DNA of 40,549 nucleotides from Lutibacter sp. (lineage in GTDB: Bacteria; Bacteroidota; Bacteroidia; Flavobacteriales; Flavobacteriaceae): assembly GCF_013139515.1 (NCBI RefSeq), contig NZ_WTAR01000086.1:1-40549 (forward strand), given 5' to 3'. The notes below the pieces were generated by a model, which was not told the DNA's origin, searched no databases, and saw only the letters and a program-made list of their open reading frames with translations. The position numbers were made by a program, and so were the translations under genes. Of the stretch, positions 25,791 to 35,292 are shown piece by piece. The first letter of the stretch is position 1. Each line of letters starts with the position of its first letter.

Positions 25791-25811
25791 TAATTTTGGC
25801 ATGTATATTTG
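25791..25811 (+). promoter_or_regulatory. Tandem -7 elements of the desaturase gene
   Basis: Two exact TAnnTTTG boxes, TAATTTTG (25791-25798) and TATATTTG (25804-25811), lie 13 bases apart upstream of ATG 25829. They overlap an upstream TTG (25796) and so argue against that codon as start. Confidence 0.5.
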
Positions 25812-25828
25812 TTATATATAACTATAAT

Positions 25829-26926
25829 ATGATTAACAAGACAATACATTTTTCTAGAATTGACAAAGCGAAATTCTTTAGAACGCTAAACAAAAGAGTT
25901 AATTCTTACTTTAAAGAAAACCAAATTAAACGAACTGGAAATTGGAAATTATATTCCAAAGCTATTATAATGTTTGCTGTGTTTTTAGTGCCATTAGTTT
26001 TAATTTTAACGGTTTCTATGCCTCAATGGGTATTGCTTTTATTAACAGTTGTTATTGGAATAGGAATGGCAGGTGTTGGAATGAATGTGATGCATGATAG
26101 TAATCACGAATCTTTTTCAAGTAAAAAGTGGGTAAATAAGTTAATGGGAAGTAGTATTTACATTTTAGCAGGGAATGTTTATAACTGGAAAGTTCAACAC
26201 AATGTATTACACCATACTTTTACTAATATACAAGGACATGATGAAGATATTGATGCAGGTAGAATTATTCGTTTTTCCAAACATTCAAAATGGTTGAAAA
26301 TTCATAAGTTTCAGAAGTATTATTCATTTTTACTATATGGATTATTAACTATAAATTGGGCAATTACTACCGATTTTAAACAAATGCACAGTTATTTAAA
26401 ACGTAAACTTTCTTATGGAAAATTCCCAAACCCGGCGACTGAATGGACCGTTTTAATAATAACTAAAATAGTGTATTACTTTTTATGGATTGTTTTACCT
26501 CTTTTAATATTAGATATTGCTTGGTGGAAAATATTAATAGGCTTTTTTGTTATGCATTATACAGCCGGTATTATTTTAAGTGTAGTTTTTCAATTAGCAC
26601 ATGTAGTGCCATCAACTGAAATGCCTTTACCAGATAAAGAAGGAAATTTAGAACATACTTGGGCAGTTCATCAATTATTTACAACTTCAAATTTTGCACC
26701 AAAAAACAAGTTTGTTTCTTGGTATACAGGAGGTTTAAATCATCAAGTTGAGCATCATATTTTCCCGCATATTTCTCATGTTCATTACGTGAAAATCGCA
26801 AAAATTGTAAAAGAAACAGCATTAGAATTTAATTTACCATATAACGAATATAAAACATTTCAAAAAGCGCTTATTGAGCACTTTAACCAATTAAAAACGT
26901 TAGGTATAAAACCTGCGTACGTATAA
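25829..26926 (+). CDS. Fatty acid desaturase (front-end type)
   Basis: A 365-residue membrane di-iron desaturase. Histidine boxes are HDSNH (89-93), HNVLHH (124-129) and QVEHH (306-310). The Q in the third box is typical of front-end (delta-5/delta-6, linoleoyl-CoA-like) desaturases, not of delta-9 enzymes. No cytochrome b5 domain is fused. Membrane segments lie at about 45-85, 105-118, 165-180, 207-229 and 233-258. The chosen start gives MINKTIHF; a TTG start 33 bases upstream lies on promoter elements. It probably inserts a double bond in membrane acyl chains. An aminotransferase gene follows after 10 bases. Confidence 0.92.
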   Translation: MINKTIHFSRIDKAKFFRTLNKRVNSYFKENQIKRTGNWKLYSKAIIMFAVFLVPLVLILTVSMPQWVLLLLTVVIGIGMAGVGMNVMHDSNHESFSSKKWVNKLMGSSIYILAGNVYNWKVQHNVLHHTFTNIQGHDEDIDAGRIIRFSKHSKWLKIHKFQKYYSFLLYGLLTINWAITTDFKQMHSYLKRKLSYGKFPNPATEWTVLIITKIVYYFLWIVLPLLILDIAWWKILIGFFVMHYTAGIILSVVFQLAHVVPSTEMPLPDKEGNLEHTWAVHQLFTTSNFAPKNKFVSWYTGGLNHQVEHHIFPHISHVHYVKIAKIVKETALEFNLPYNEYKTFQKALIEHFNQLKTLGIKPAYV

Positions 26927-26936
26927 TTTTTATTTT

Positions 26937-28124
26937 ATGAGCAACCAACTATCAGACAGAATTAACAGTTTACCAATTTCAGCAACTTTAGCAATGGCCG
27001 CTAAAGCAAGAGAATTAAAAGGACAAGGAAAAGATATTATTAGTTTAAGTTTAGGAGAGCCGGACTTTAATACACCAGATTTTATTAAAGAAGCTGCAGT
27101 ACAAGCTATTCATGATAATTACAGTTCATACAGCCCAGTTGATGGATATTTAGATTTAAAACAAGCTATTTGTGCTAAATTTAAACGTGATAATAATTTA
27201 GAATACCAACCTAATCAAGTGGTCGTATCTACAGGAGCAAAACAATCAATTGCAAATGTTGCTATGGTTTTATTAAATCCGGGTGATGAAGTTTTATTAC
27301 CTGCTCCATATTGGGTAAGTTATTCGGCAATTTCAATTTTAGCAGAGGCTACTTATAAAGAAATTCCTTCAACAATTGAAACAGATTTTAAAATTACGCC
27401 TGAGCAATTAGAAGCAGCAATAACGCCTAAAACCAAATTAATATTTTTTAACTCGCCAAACAACCCAAGTGGTTCAATTTATAGTGAAGAAGAATATAGA
27501 GCTTTGGCAAAAGTGTTAGAAAAACATCCTAATATTTATATTCTTTCAGATGAAATTTATGAGCACATAAGTTATGGAGAGCCAATTTTTAGTTTTGCAG
27601 CTATTGAAAGTATGTATGATAGAACAATTACAGTAAACGGTGTAGCAAAAGCATTTGCTATGACTGGCTGGAGAATTGGTTATATTGGAGCGCCAACTTG
27701 GATTGCTAAAGCGTGTAATAAAATGCAAGGACAAATAACTTCAGGCGCAAATAGTATTGCGCAACGTGCAACAATTGCAGCTTTAGAAGCGCCCGTTTCT
27801 AAAATACAATATATGGTTGATGAATTTAAAAACCGTAGAGATATGGTTTTAGAATTATTAGGAGCAATTGAAGGGTTTGAATTAAATATACCAGGTGGTG
27901 CATTTTATGTTTTTCCCGATATTTCAGCATTTTTTGGAAAAGAAATTAAGGGTCATAAAATTGAAACTGCATCAGATTTTTCTATGCTTTTATTAGAAGA
28001 AGCAAACATTGCTACAGTAACAGGAGAAGCTTTTGGAGCACCAAATTGTATAAGAATTTCTTATGCAGCATCTGAAGCTCAACTACGTGAAGCTGTGAAT
28101 AGAATTAAAGAAGCTTTAAGCTAA
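26937..28124 (+). CDS. Pyridoxal-phosphate aminotransferase (aspartate aminotransferase type)
   Basis: A 395-residue class I/II aminotransferase, most like the Ib group of aspartate aminotransferases. PLP Lys is K238 in NGVAKAFAMTGWRIGY. N175 in NSPNNPSG and the SDEIYEHI stretch (204-211) are other cofactor contacts. It most likely exchanges amino groups between aspartate and 2-oxoglutarate; other amino acids (including aromatic ones) are possible. Cytoplasmic. It lies 10 bases after the desaturase, probably on the same transcript, and ends at a strong terminator. Confidence 0.93.
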   Translation: MSNQLSDRINSLPISATLAMAAKARELKGQGKDIISLSLGEPDFNTPDFIKEAAVQAIHDNYSSYSPVDGYLDLKQAICAKFKRDNNLEYQPNQVVVSTGAKQSIANVAMVLLNPGDEVLLPAPYWVSYSAISILAEATYKEIPSTIETDFKITPEQLEAAITPKTKLIFFNSPNNPSGSIYSEEEYRALAKVLEKHPNIYILSDEIYEHISYGEPIFSFAAIESMYDRTITVNGVAKAFAMTGWRIGYIGAPTWIAKACNKMQGQITSGANSIAQRATIAALEAPVSKIQYMVDEFKNRRDMVLELLGAIEGFELNIPGGAFYVFPDISAFFGKEIKGHKIETASDFSMLLLEEANIATVTGEAFGAPNCIRISYAASEAQLREAVNRIKEALS

Positions 28125-28141
28125 AAAAAACTATATACTAT

Positions 28142-28172
28142 AAAAAAGCCGAGCAATTTGCTCGGCTTTTTT
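28142..28172. terminator. Bidirectional intrinsic terminator
   Basis: Perfect 15-base inverted repeat with GCCGAGCAA core around a single T. It lies between the convergent aminotransferase and DUF2490 genes and overlaps the end of the latter by 2 bases. Confidence 0.92.
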
Positions 28173-28914
28173 ATTTCTTTTTAGATACATCAAAATCGTA
28201 ACTCAAAGCTACTTGAAGTATATCTTCAGATAGATATGTTCCTTCACTTTTTTTGAAGTAATTTCTACCATAACCTATCCAAGCTTTAGAATTATCAAAT
28301 AATTTATAACCAATATAAGCATACAAGTTATTTTGATCAAAATCTGGTTGAGATAAGCCGGTTTTAAATTTAATTCTTAATTCATTAGAAACTTTCCCTA
28401 AAATATAGTTGTTGTTTTTTAATTTAAATAAATTAAAAGTTGCAAGTAATCTGTACCTAAATCTTTGAGCGTATGTTGTACCATCAATAATATTTGGAGT
28501 AACTTCTGTATTAATAACATCTTTAAAGCGATATTCAAAAATAAACCTATTGTAAAATTTAGTTTTACCTACTGAAGATTTTAAAGTAATGTGTTGCCAA
28601 AACCTGGTTTCGCCTTTAGTAATTGAAGCATGAACAACGCCATTAGGGTAAGCTCTAAAAAACATATAACCCATACCAACAGTTATATTAGAATTAATTT
28701 TATAGTTTAAACTAGGTCTTAGTAAAACAATTTTTATGTCATCCATAAAATCAACCCTTCGCATTTGAGATACATTTCCAAAGTAGAATTTATCAGATAA
28801 TTTTACGTTGTTTGTGAAGGTAAACCAAGAGCCAGTTTCTTTTAGAACTTCTGTTTGCGCGTTGATATTTTGTATTGCAATTAAAAATGGGAGTACGAAA
28901 AATAATTTTTTCAT
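28171..28914 (-). CDS. DUF2490 outer-membrane beta-barrel protein
   Basis: A 247-residue protein of the DUF2490 family. Signal peptide [20 protein letters not shown] (1-20) is followed by repeated amphipathic beta strands such as [16 protein letters not shown] and [14 protein letters not shown]; the last residues form a short strand and basic tail. It is expected to be a beta-barrel in the outer membrane. Function of the family is unknown. Promoter -7 box at 28954-28961. It is divergent from the DUF255 gene and ends in a shared terminator. Confidence 0.88.
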   Translation of the reverse strand: MKKLFFVLPFLIAIQNINAQTEVLKETGSWFTFTNNVKLSDKFYFGNVSQMRRVDFMDDIKIVLLRPSLNYKINSNITVGMGYMFFRAYPNGVVHASITKGETRFWQHITLKSSVGKTKFYNRFIFEYRFKDVINTEVTPNIIDGTTYAQRFRYRLLATFNLFKLKNNNYILGKVSNELRIKFKTGLSQPDFDQNNLYAYIGYKLFDNSKAWIGYGRNYFKKSEGTYLSEDILQVALSYDFDVSKKK

Positions 28915-28953
28915 TAGAATACTATATTTTAATAGTTGAGATTATTAAGTATG

Positions 28954-28961
28954 CAAAGTTA
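28954..28961 (-). promoter_or_regulatory. -7 element of the DUF2490 gene
   Basis: The minus strand reads TAACTTTG (TAnnTTTG) 39 bases upstream of the start codon. Confidence 0.5.
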
Positions 28962-29069
28962 CTTAACATCATTTCGCCAGAAATCATTTTTCTTCAATTA
29001 TTAAAAAAACGTTTTAGTAATTTAAACGAACGTGATTACTTTCATTATCTTTATCAAAAAAATAATTTA

Positions 29070-31184
29070 ATGAGCCGTTTAATAGTTTTTATTTTACTAA
29101 TAATTATTACTAGTTGTACAAGTCAAACTAAACAAAAAATGCCAAAACATACATATACAAATAGTCTCATAAATGAAACAAGTCCGTATTTATTGCAACA
29201 TGCACATAACCCAGTAGATTGGCATGCTTGGAATGCTGAAACACTTGAGCTTGCAAAAAAGGAAAATAAATTAATACTAATATCTATTGGTTATTCTTCT
29301 TGTCATTGGTGTCACGTGATGGAACATGAATGTTTTGAAGATGAGGAGGTTGCTGCAATTATGAATCAAAATTTCATAAATATTAAAGTTGATAGAGAAG
29401 AGCGCCCAGATATTGACCAAGTGTATATGAACGCCGTACAGTTAATAACAGGCAAAGGAGGTTGGCCGCTAAATTGTATTACTTTACCTGACGGAAGACC
29501 AATTTGGGGAGGAACTTATTTTCCGAAGAAAAATTGGATAAACGCATTAACTCAATTGGCTGAATTATATGCAAAAACTCCAGAAAAAGCAATTGATTAT
29601 GCTGAAAAGCTAACTGAAGGAGTTAAAAATTCAAATTTAATTTCGTTTAATAATACTACTGAAGGTTTTACCACTGAAGATTTAAAATCATCGGTTACAG
29701 AATGGAAACAAACCATGGATTTTGATTTAGGCGGAAGAATAGGTGCTCCTAAATTCCCAATGCCAAATAATTATCAATTTTTATTACGCTATGCAATTCA
29801 AGCTAAAGATAACGAAATTTTAAATTATGTAAATACATCGCTTACTAATATGGCTTTAGGTGGAATTTATGATCAAATTGGCGGAGGTTTTGCGCGTTAT
29901 TCGGTAGATAAAAAATGGCATGTTCCACACTTTGAAAAAATGCTATATGATAACGGACAATTGGTTAGTTTATATGCAGAAGCCTATCAAGCAACCAAAA
30001 ACGAGTTGTATAAAAATACGATCTATCAAACACTTCAATTTATTGAAAGAGAGCAAACTTCAAGTGAGGGTGCTTTTTATTCATCATTAGATGCAGATAG
30101 TAATAATAAGGAAGGTAAATTAGAAGAAGGTGCTTTTTATGTTTGGAGAAAAGAGGAATTAAAATTGATTTTAACTGCTGACTTTGAACTATTTTCAGAT
30201 TATTACAATGTAAACAATTATGGATTTTGGGAACACGATAATTATATACTTATTAGAAAAGATAATACCTCTCAAATATTAAAAAATCACTCAATTTCAA
30301 TTGAAGAATTAGAAGAGAAAGTTACTTCTTGGCAAAAAATATTATTAAAAAAACGAAATAAAAAAGACAAGCCAAGATTAGATGATAAATCTTTAACTTC
30401 TTGGAATGCATTAATGTTAAAAGGATATATAAACGCATATACCGTTTTTAATGAAAAACACTTTTTAGATGTAGCCATAAAAAACGCAACATTTATTTAT
30501 ACCAAACAACTACAAGAAAACGGAAATTTAAATCATAATTATAAAAATGGTAAAAGCACCATAAACGGGTATTTGGAAGATTATGCTACGGTAATTGATG
30601 CATACATTGCTTTATACGAAGCTACATTTAATGAAATGTGGTTGAACACAGCCAAACAATTAACCGATTATACTTTTGATCATTTTTATGATACAGAAAG
30701 AGCTATGTTTTATTTTACTTCAAATGAAGATCCAAATTTAATAACACGAAAAATGGAAATTGAAGACAATGTTATTCCTGCTTCAAATTCTATAATGGCA
30801 AGAAATTTATTTAAATTAAGTCATTACTATTCAAATAGTTATTATTTAAAAGTAAGTAAACAAATGCTTGCCAATGTAAAAGATAGAACTCAAAAATATG
30901 GGTCAGGTTATTCAAATTGGTTGCAATTAATGGCTGATTTTTCAAGAGATTATTATGAAATAGCTATTTCAGGTGAAAATGCTTTTGAGAAACTTCACGA
31001 ATTAAATGAAAATTACATTCCTAATAAACTAATTGCCGGAAGTACAAAAAATAGTAAATTACCATTAATGGAAGGGCGTTATAATGAAAGTGAAACTTAT
31101 ATTTATATTTGTGTAGATGGTGCTTGTCAGCTTCCTGTAAGTGATCCAAAAAAAGCGTTAAATCAATTAAAAATAACTTTTTAA
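29070..31184 (+). CDS. DUF255/YyaL-type thioredoxin-domain lipoprotein
   Basis: A 704-residue protein of the family containing YyaL and vertebrate SPATA20. A thioredoxin-like domain with [10 protein letters not shown] (a CxxC pair) is followed by a long alpha/alpha-barrel-like region resembling cellobiose epimerases and glycosidases ([26 protein letters not shown]). The start ATG at 29070 opens a lipoprotein signal peptide with lipobox cysteine C16 (IITSCTSQ). An in-frame extension to 28875 would overlap the DUF2490 gene start and its promoter, so it is rejected. Activity of the family is not established. DUF1304 and mscS genes follow closely, so this is a three-gene group. Confidence 0.92.
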   Translation: MSRLIVFILLIIITSCTSQTKQKMPKHTYTNSLINETSPYLLQHAHNPVDWHAWNAETLELAKKENKLILISIGYSSCHWCHVMEHECFEDEEVAAIMNQNFINIKVDREERPDIDQVYMNAVQLITGKGGWPLNCITLPDGRPIWGGTYFPKKNWINALTQLAELYAKTPEKAIDYAEKLTEGVKNSNLISFNNTTEGFTTEDLKSSVTEWKQTMDFDLGGRIGAPKFPMPNNYQFLLRYAIQAKDNEILNYVNTSLTNMALGGIYDQIGGGFARYSVDKKWHVPHFEKMLYDNGQLVSLYAEAYQATKNELYKNTIYQTLQFIEREQTSSEGAFYSSLDADSNNKEGKLEEGAFYVWRKEELKLILTADFELFSDYYNVNNYGFWEHDNYILIRKDNTSQILKNHSISIEELEEKVTSWQKILLKKRNKKDKPRLDDKSLTSWNALMLKGYINAYTVFNEKHFLDVAIKNATFIYTKQLQENGNLNHNYKNGKSTINGYLEDYATVIDAYIALYEATFNEMWLNTAKQLTDYTFDHFYDTERAMFYFTSNEDPNLITRKMEIEDNVIPASNSIMARNLFKLSHYYSNSYYLKVSKQMLANVKDRTQKYGSGYSNWLQLMADFSRDYYEIAISGENAFEKLHELNENYIPNKLIAGSTKNSKLPLMEGRYNESETYIYICVDGACQLPVSDPKKALNQLKITF

Positions 31185-31186
31185 AA

Positions 31187-31549
31187 ATGAAAACTTTACA
31201 AATATTTTTTGTTGCATTAGTTGCATTTGAGCATATTTATTTTATGATATTAGAAATGTTTTTTTGGGATAAACCAAGAGGATTGAAAGCCTTTGGATTA
31301 AAACTTGAAGACGCAAAAATATCTAAAACATTGGCTCAAAACCAAGGATTGTATAATGGGTTTTTAGCAGCCGGACTTATTTGGTCAATAATAGATAAAA
31401 AATATTCAATGCAAATAGGACTGTTTTTTTTAAGTTGCGTTTCAATTGCTGGAATAGTAGGCGCTTTAACTACAAAAAAAATAAAACTATTTTATGTACA
31501 GGCAATACCCGCAATTATTGGAATAATATTAACATTACTTTTTAAATAA
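31187..31549 (+). CDS. DUF1304 membrane protein
   Basis: A 120-residue protein with four predicted membrane segments of the DUF1304 family. Recognisable features are the FEHIYFMILEMFFW start, the NQGLYNGFLAAGL segment and the closing membrane helix. Function unknown. It starts 2 bases after the DUF255 stop codon and is followed 6 bases later by mscS, so it is expressed with them. Confidence 0.88.
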   Translation: MKTLQIFFVALVAFEHIYFMILEMFFWDKPRGLKAFGLKLEDAKISKTLAQNQGLYNGFLAAGLIWSIIDKKYSMQIGLFFLSCVSIAGIVGALTTKKIKLFYVQAIPAIIGIILTLLFK

Positions 31550-31555
31550 AAGACT

Positions 31556-32362
31556 ATGGACTACCAAAAGTATTTAGACATTGCTATGTCATTAATTGAA
31601 AAATACGCAATGAATTTAGTAATTGCCTTTCTTATCTTAATAGTTGGGTTATGGTTAGCTAAAAAAATTGTAAAAATCACTAAAAAATTAATGGCTAAAA
31701 GAGGCATTGATGTTACACTTCAAAAATTTATAGGAGACTTAGTAGGTTGGGCTTTGAAAATATTAATATTTATTACAGCTATTTCTCAATTAGGAATTGA
31801 AACCACTTCATTTATAGCTGTTTTAGGAGCTGCAGGTTTAGCTATTGGTTTAGCATTACAAGGTGCATTAGCTAATTTTGCAGGTGGCGCATTAATCATG
31901 ATTTTCAAACCTTTTAAAGTAGGTGATTTAATTGAAGCTCAAGGAGAGCTAGGTGCAGTAAGAGAAATTCAAATTTTTGTAACAAAATTGACTTCACCAG
32001 AAAATAAATTAGTAATTATTCCAAATGGAATTTTATCAAATGGAAATATTATAAATTATACCGAAGAAGGTAAATTACGTGTAGACTTAACTTTTGGAGT
32101 TGGTTATGATGAAGATATAAAAAAAACAAAAGATGTGTTAATGCAAGTTATGTTAAGTAATAATAATGTGTTAAAAGACCCTGCTCCAAGCGTAAATGTA
32201 TCTGAATTGGCTGATAGTTCTGTTAACTTCGCTGTTCGTCCATGGGCAACTCCTGAAAATTATTGGAATGTTTATTTTGGTATTCTTGAAGAAGGTAAAA
32301 ATGCGCTTGATAAAGCTGGTATTGAAATACCATATCCTCATCAAGTTCATATTCGTAAATAA
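31556..32362 (+). CDS. mscS: MscS-family small mechanosensitive channel
   Basis: A 268-residue inner-membrane channel that opens under membrane tension to release solutes after osmotic downshock. Three membrane helices lie at about 15-35, 60-85 and 90-115. The pore helix region GLAIGLALQGALANFAGG is rich in Gly and Ala, as in E. coli MscS, and is followed by IMIFKPFKVGDLIE and the beta domain. Length is close to E. coli MscS (286). Probably one transcript with the DUF255 and DUF1304 genes. Confidence 0.95.
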   Translation: MDYQKYLDIAMSLIEKYAMNLVIAFLILIVGLWLAKKIVKITKKLMAKRGIDVTLQKFIGDLVGWALKILIFITAISQLGIETTSFIAVLGAAGLAIGLALQGALANFAGGALIMIFKPFKVGDLIEAQGELGAVREIQIFVTKLTSPENKLVIIPNGILSNGNIINYTEEGKLRVDLTFGVGYDEDIKKTKDVLMQVMLSNNNVLKDPAPSVNVSELADSSVNFAVRPWATPENYWNVYFGILEEGKNALDKAGIEIPYPHQVHIRK

Positions 32363-32365
32363 TCT

Positions 32366-32373
32366 TATATTTG
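32366..32373 (+). promoter_or_regulatory. -7 element of the 32411 gene
   Basis: TATATTTG (TAnnTTTG) 3 bases after the mscS stop codon and 37 bases before the next start, suggesting the secreted protein has its own promoter. Confidence 0.5.
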
Positions 32374-32410
32374 CAATTAAATTTTTTAAAATTAAAAATA
32401 ATAAAACGCA

Positions 32411-33103
32411 ATGAAAAAACCTCAATTAATACTGCTAATAACACTTTTAACGTATTCAACTGTTTTTTCTCAAAAAGGAAATTCAATTAATAATGCTATC
32501 TCTGATATATCAGATGTTTTTAGATACAAAAACCCTACTAGTAACTACAAAAATTATGAAGGTGATCCATACTTTAATAATCAATTTATACTAGGAACTA
32601 TTAATAATACAAATGCAAAAAAGATTTATAGTTATCAGATGCGCTATAATGTTTATGAAGATAAAATTGAAATTCAAAAAGAAGATAAATCTATAGTTTA
32701 TTTAGCTAAAGCAACTAATTTTAATGTACTAATTCTAGGTAAAACATTTGTTTTAAAAACGTATGAGGATAAAGGTGAAAATAATGAAGGCTATTTAGAA
32801 TTACTACTTAATAAGAGTAATATAGAACTATATAAAAAGCATAAAAGAACTTTAATCTCAGCTAAAAAAGCTAAATCTTCATATGAAGAAGATAAACTTG
32901 CTAGGTTTAATTCAAGTGAGTCATTTTATTATAAATTAGGTAATAGCAAAGTTCTTTTACTTCCAAAAAGCAAAAAGGATTTTTTGAAATCTTTTAGTGA
33001 TAAATCAAATGATATTGCTAGTTTTATGAAACACAATAAGTTGAAAAAATCTAAAAAAGAAGACATTATAAAAATTCTAGAATATTATTCAACTTTAAAA
33101 TAA
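32411..33103 (+). CDS. Secreted protein of unknown function
   Basis: A 230-residue protein with a signal peptide (MKKPQLILLITLLTYSTVFSQ, 1-21). The mature part has a beta-rich, charged middle (about 60-130: YDK-like KIEIQKEDKSIVY, FVLKTYEDKG, YLELLLNKS) and a Lys-rich helical C-terminus. No domain was recognised and there are no cysteines in the mature part. It ends 1 base before the convergent tsaB gene, and its likely terminator lies inside tsaB at 33161-33185. Confidence 0.75.
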   Translation: MKKPQLILLITLLTYSTVFSQKGNSINNAISDISDVFRYKNPTSNYKNYEGDPYFNNQFILGTINNTNAKKIYSYQMRYNVYEDKIEIQKEDKSIVYLAKATNFNVLILGKTFVLKTYEDKGENNEGYLELLLNKSNIELYKKHKRTLISAKKAKSSYEEDKLARFNSSESFYYKLGNSKVLLLPKSKKDFLKSFSDKSNDIASFMKHNKLKKSKKEDIIKILEYYSTLK

Positions 33104-33104
33104 T

Positions 33105-33776
33105 TTATTTTTTAGGTTTTATAGCAACAAAATCTTTTAAATAAAAAGGTTCAAAATAAGCGACATCTTCGATGTCGTTTTTTTTGTACTTTTCAAAAGA
33201 AAGTTTTGACATTTCGTTGGCTGAAGGCAATTTGTCATCAATAAATGTGGCGTTTTTATGTGTAATAATTCCTTTGCATTTTTCAACTCCATCACCCACA
33301 AAATAAACTTCTTGTTCATTTAAATAAGTACAAAACGAATCTTTTGAAATAATTTCAGCTTTTACTTCTCTATTTATTTCATTTTCAGAATTAAATACAG
33401 CGCTATAAACTTCCATTCTTCTTGCATCTAACAACGGAATTACAAGTCCTTCAGAAATTGAAATAGACAAGGCTAATGCTTGCAAAGTGTCAACTGCTAT
33501 TAATGGGATGTCTAAAGCAAAACATAAGCCTTTTGCTGCCGAAACACCAATTCTTAAGCCTGTATAAGAACCTGGGCCTTTACTAACGGCTATGGCTTTT
33601 AATTCAGTTAATTTAACGCCAACTTCATTAACAACTTCTTTTATAAATTCGTGTAATTTTTCAGCGTGTGAGTAATTACCATTGTTTAATTCTTTTAAAA
33701 CAATAGTTCTTCCATTTTTAGCCAAACTCACCGAGCAGTTTTTTGTTGCCGTTTCTATGTTTAATATATACCCCAA
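33105..33776 (-). CDS. tsaB: tRNA threonylcarbamoyladenosine biosynthesis protein TsaB
   Basis: A 223-residue protein needed with TsaD and TsaE to make t6A37 in tRNAs that read ANN codons. It has the ASKHA-fold ILNIETATKN start and the family signature KGPGSYTGLRIG (about 66-77). The start chosen is TTG at 33776 (MGYILNIE). A TTG at 33797 gives seven more residues but lies on the -7 promoter box, and the family normally begins two or three residues before LNIE. Convergent with the 32411 gene at 1-base distance. Confidence 0.93.
   Translation of the reverse strand: MGYILNIETATKNCSVSLAKNGRTIVLKELNNGNYSHAEKLHEFIKEVVNEVGVKLTELKAIAVSKGPGSYTGLRIGVSAAKGLCFALDIPLIAVDTLQALALSISISEGLVIPLLDARRMEVYSAVFNSENEINREVKAEIISKDSFCTYLNEQEVYFVGDGVEKCKGIITHKNATFIDDKLPSANEMSKLSFEKYKKNDIEDVAYFEPFYLKDFVAIKPKK
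33161..33185 (+). terminator. Rightward terminator inside tsaB
   Basis: CGACATC (33161-33167), loop TTC, GATGTCG (33171-33177), then eight T (33178-33185), reading rightward. It lies 58 bases after the stop codon of the 32411 gene, within tsaB codons on the other strand. Confidence 0.75.
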
Positions 33777-33794
33777 TGTTTTAATTTTAAAAGG

Positions 33795-33827
33795 CAAAGA
33801 TACTTAATTCAATAGCTATAAAACAAA
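33795..33827 (-). promoter_or_regulatory. Promoter of tsaB
   Basis: On the minus strand TTTG (33824-33827), a 21-base spacer and TATCTTTG (33795-33802) match the Bacteroidota promoter. The -33 box overlaps the preceding terminator. Confidence 0.7.
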
Positions 33828-33853
33828 ACATCCAACTTAAAAGTTGGATGTTT
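33826..33853 (-). terminator. Terminator of the TolC-family gene
   Basis: AAACATCCAACTT and AAGTTGGATGTTT (33826-33838, 33841-33853), a perfect 13-base inverted repeat just downstream of the TolC-family stop codon. Confidence 0.85.
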
Positions 33854-33874
33854 AATTAACTATTTGTTCAATAA

Positions 33875-35203
33875 TTAGTCAAGTGTTATAGGCTCTCCAA
33901 AATAGAATTTTAATACTTTAGTTTTAAATACGTAGTCGTATTTTGCTCTAATTATTGCACCTTCAGCATTCACAAAACGATTACGTACTTGATCAAAATC
34001 AAACTGTGTCATTGCTCCTAAATTGTAACTTTCTTGTGCATTTTTAAAAGCTTCATTTTGTGCAATTAATGATTTTTCTGCAGCTTCAAAAGTTTTTGCA
34101 GCAGCTTTAGCATCGTAATACGCTTTTTGAATAGTTTGTTGTAATTGTAACTTTTCGTTCTCTAACCCAAATTTAGAAATCTCGTAATTAATTTTTTGTC
34201 TATTTACATTAGATTTCGTTTGGTTTCTATTAAAAATAGGAATATTAACGCTGAAACTGACACCGTAACCTAAATTATCATCTAATTGTGTAAAATAGGG
34301 TATATGAGAATTATTTTTAAGATTAAAACCATAACCGGTTCCAACATTGGCACCTAAAGATACAGAAGGTAAGAATGATGCTTTTGCAATTTCAACTGAT
34401 AAGTCAGCTGATTCAATATCTAATTGAGCTTTTTTAATTTCTGGCCTGTTAGTCAATGCTTTTTGGTAAACTTCATTAGGGTTTTTATATAATAATGAAA
34501 CTGAAGGGGATTCAACATTAATAACTTCAACATCAAAACCAATAGGATTCACCTGTAATAATTGTGCTAAGTCTAATAGAGCTAAATTTAATGTGTTTTC
34601 AAAAGAAATTACAGATTGCTCATCTGTAGCTGCTGTTGATTGTGCGTTTAATAAATCTCCTTTAGGTTTCACTCCGGCGTCAAATTTAGCTGTTGCATTT
34701 TCAATTTGCTTTTTACTTATTTCAAATTGAACTTTAGCTACACTCAAATTTTCTTTAGCAAATAATACATTTAAATACGTATTTACAACAAACAATGAAA
34801 TGTCGTCTTGAATTTTTTCTAAATCCAATTCACTTCCTTCAACACCTAATTGCGCTTGTTTATAGGTGTTTAAATTCCTGTAACCGTTGAAAACTGTAAT
34901 CCCAGAGTTAATTCCGAAAGAACCACCGAAAGTACTTGTAGAAACTCTATCTTGAGAAACTGGATCGAAACCAGATCCGAAATTTAGATTACCACTTGTT
35001 GATGCATTTAAATTAGGTAAAAAATTACCTTTAGTACTAATCACATTCTCTTGGCTTATTTCAACATTTAACCTGTTTTGCTTAATTGTAATATTATTAT
35101 CTAAAGCATGATTTACACATTCTTGAAGTGTCCATTTTTTATCTTGCGCATTAATACTTATGAAAAATATAAGCGCCAAAATAGTAACAATTTTTGTTCT
35201 CAT
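33875..35203 (-). CDS. TolC-family outer membrane efflux protein
   Basis: A 442-residue outer-membrane channel protein. Signal peptide MRTKIVTILALIFFISINAQ (1-20 or so), then two OEP repeats with long alternating helices and strand regions, for example WTLQECVNHALDNNITIKQN at the start of the family domain and the later RPEIKKAQLDIESADLSVEIAKA. Such proteins form a trimeric exit duct for efflux pumps or type I secretion. No membrane-fusion or pump gene adjoins it in the window, so partner genes must be elsewhere. It has its own terminator and is 89 bases from the oxidase cluster. Confidence 0.93.
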   Translation of the reverse strand: MRTKIVTILALIFFISINAQDKKWTLQECVNHALDNNITIKQNRLNVEISQENVISTKGNFLPNLNASTSGNLNFGSGFDPVSQDRVSTSTFGGSFGINSGITVFNGYRNLNTYKQAQLGVEGSELDLEKIQDDISLFVVNTYLNVLFAKENLSVAKVQFEISKKQIENATAKFDAGVKPKGDLLNAQSTAATDEQSVISFENTLNLALLDLAQLLQVNPIGFDVEVINVESPSVSLLYKNPNEVYQKALTNRPEIKKAQLDIESADLSVEIAKASFLPSVSLGANVGTGYGFNLKNNSHIPYFTQLDDNLGYGVSFSVNIPIFNRNQTKSNVNRQKINYEISKFGLENEKLQLQQTIQKAYYDAKAAAKTFEAAEKSLIAQNEAFKNAQESYNLGAMTQFDFDQVRNRFVNAEGAIIRAKYDYVFKTKVLKFYFGEPITLD

Positions 35204-35292
35204 TATCTTGAATTGAGTTTATAGTTAAGTTGATATTGTTATATGACGACTAAAATTATTATTTGTTACACTCTTAGTCTCTTATAGAAATG

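Noticed and set aside
25796-25828. TTG start upstream of the desaturase ATG
   Set aside because: The codon lies within the tandem -7 boxes, so it would not be in the transcript.
28875-29069. Long N-terminal extension of the DUF255 reading frame
   Set aside because: It overlaps the start of the DUF2490 gene and its promoter, and it would bury a perfect lipoprotein signal peptide starting at 29070.
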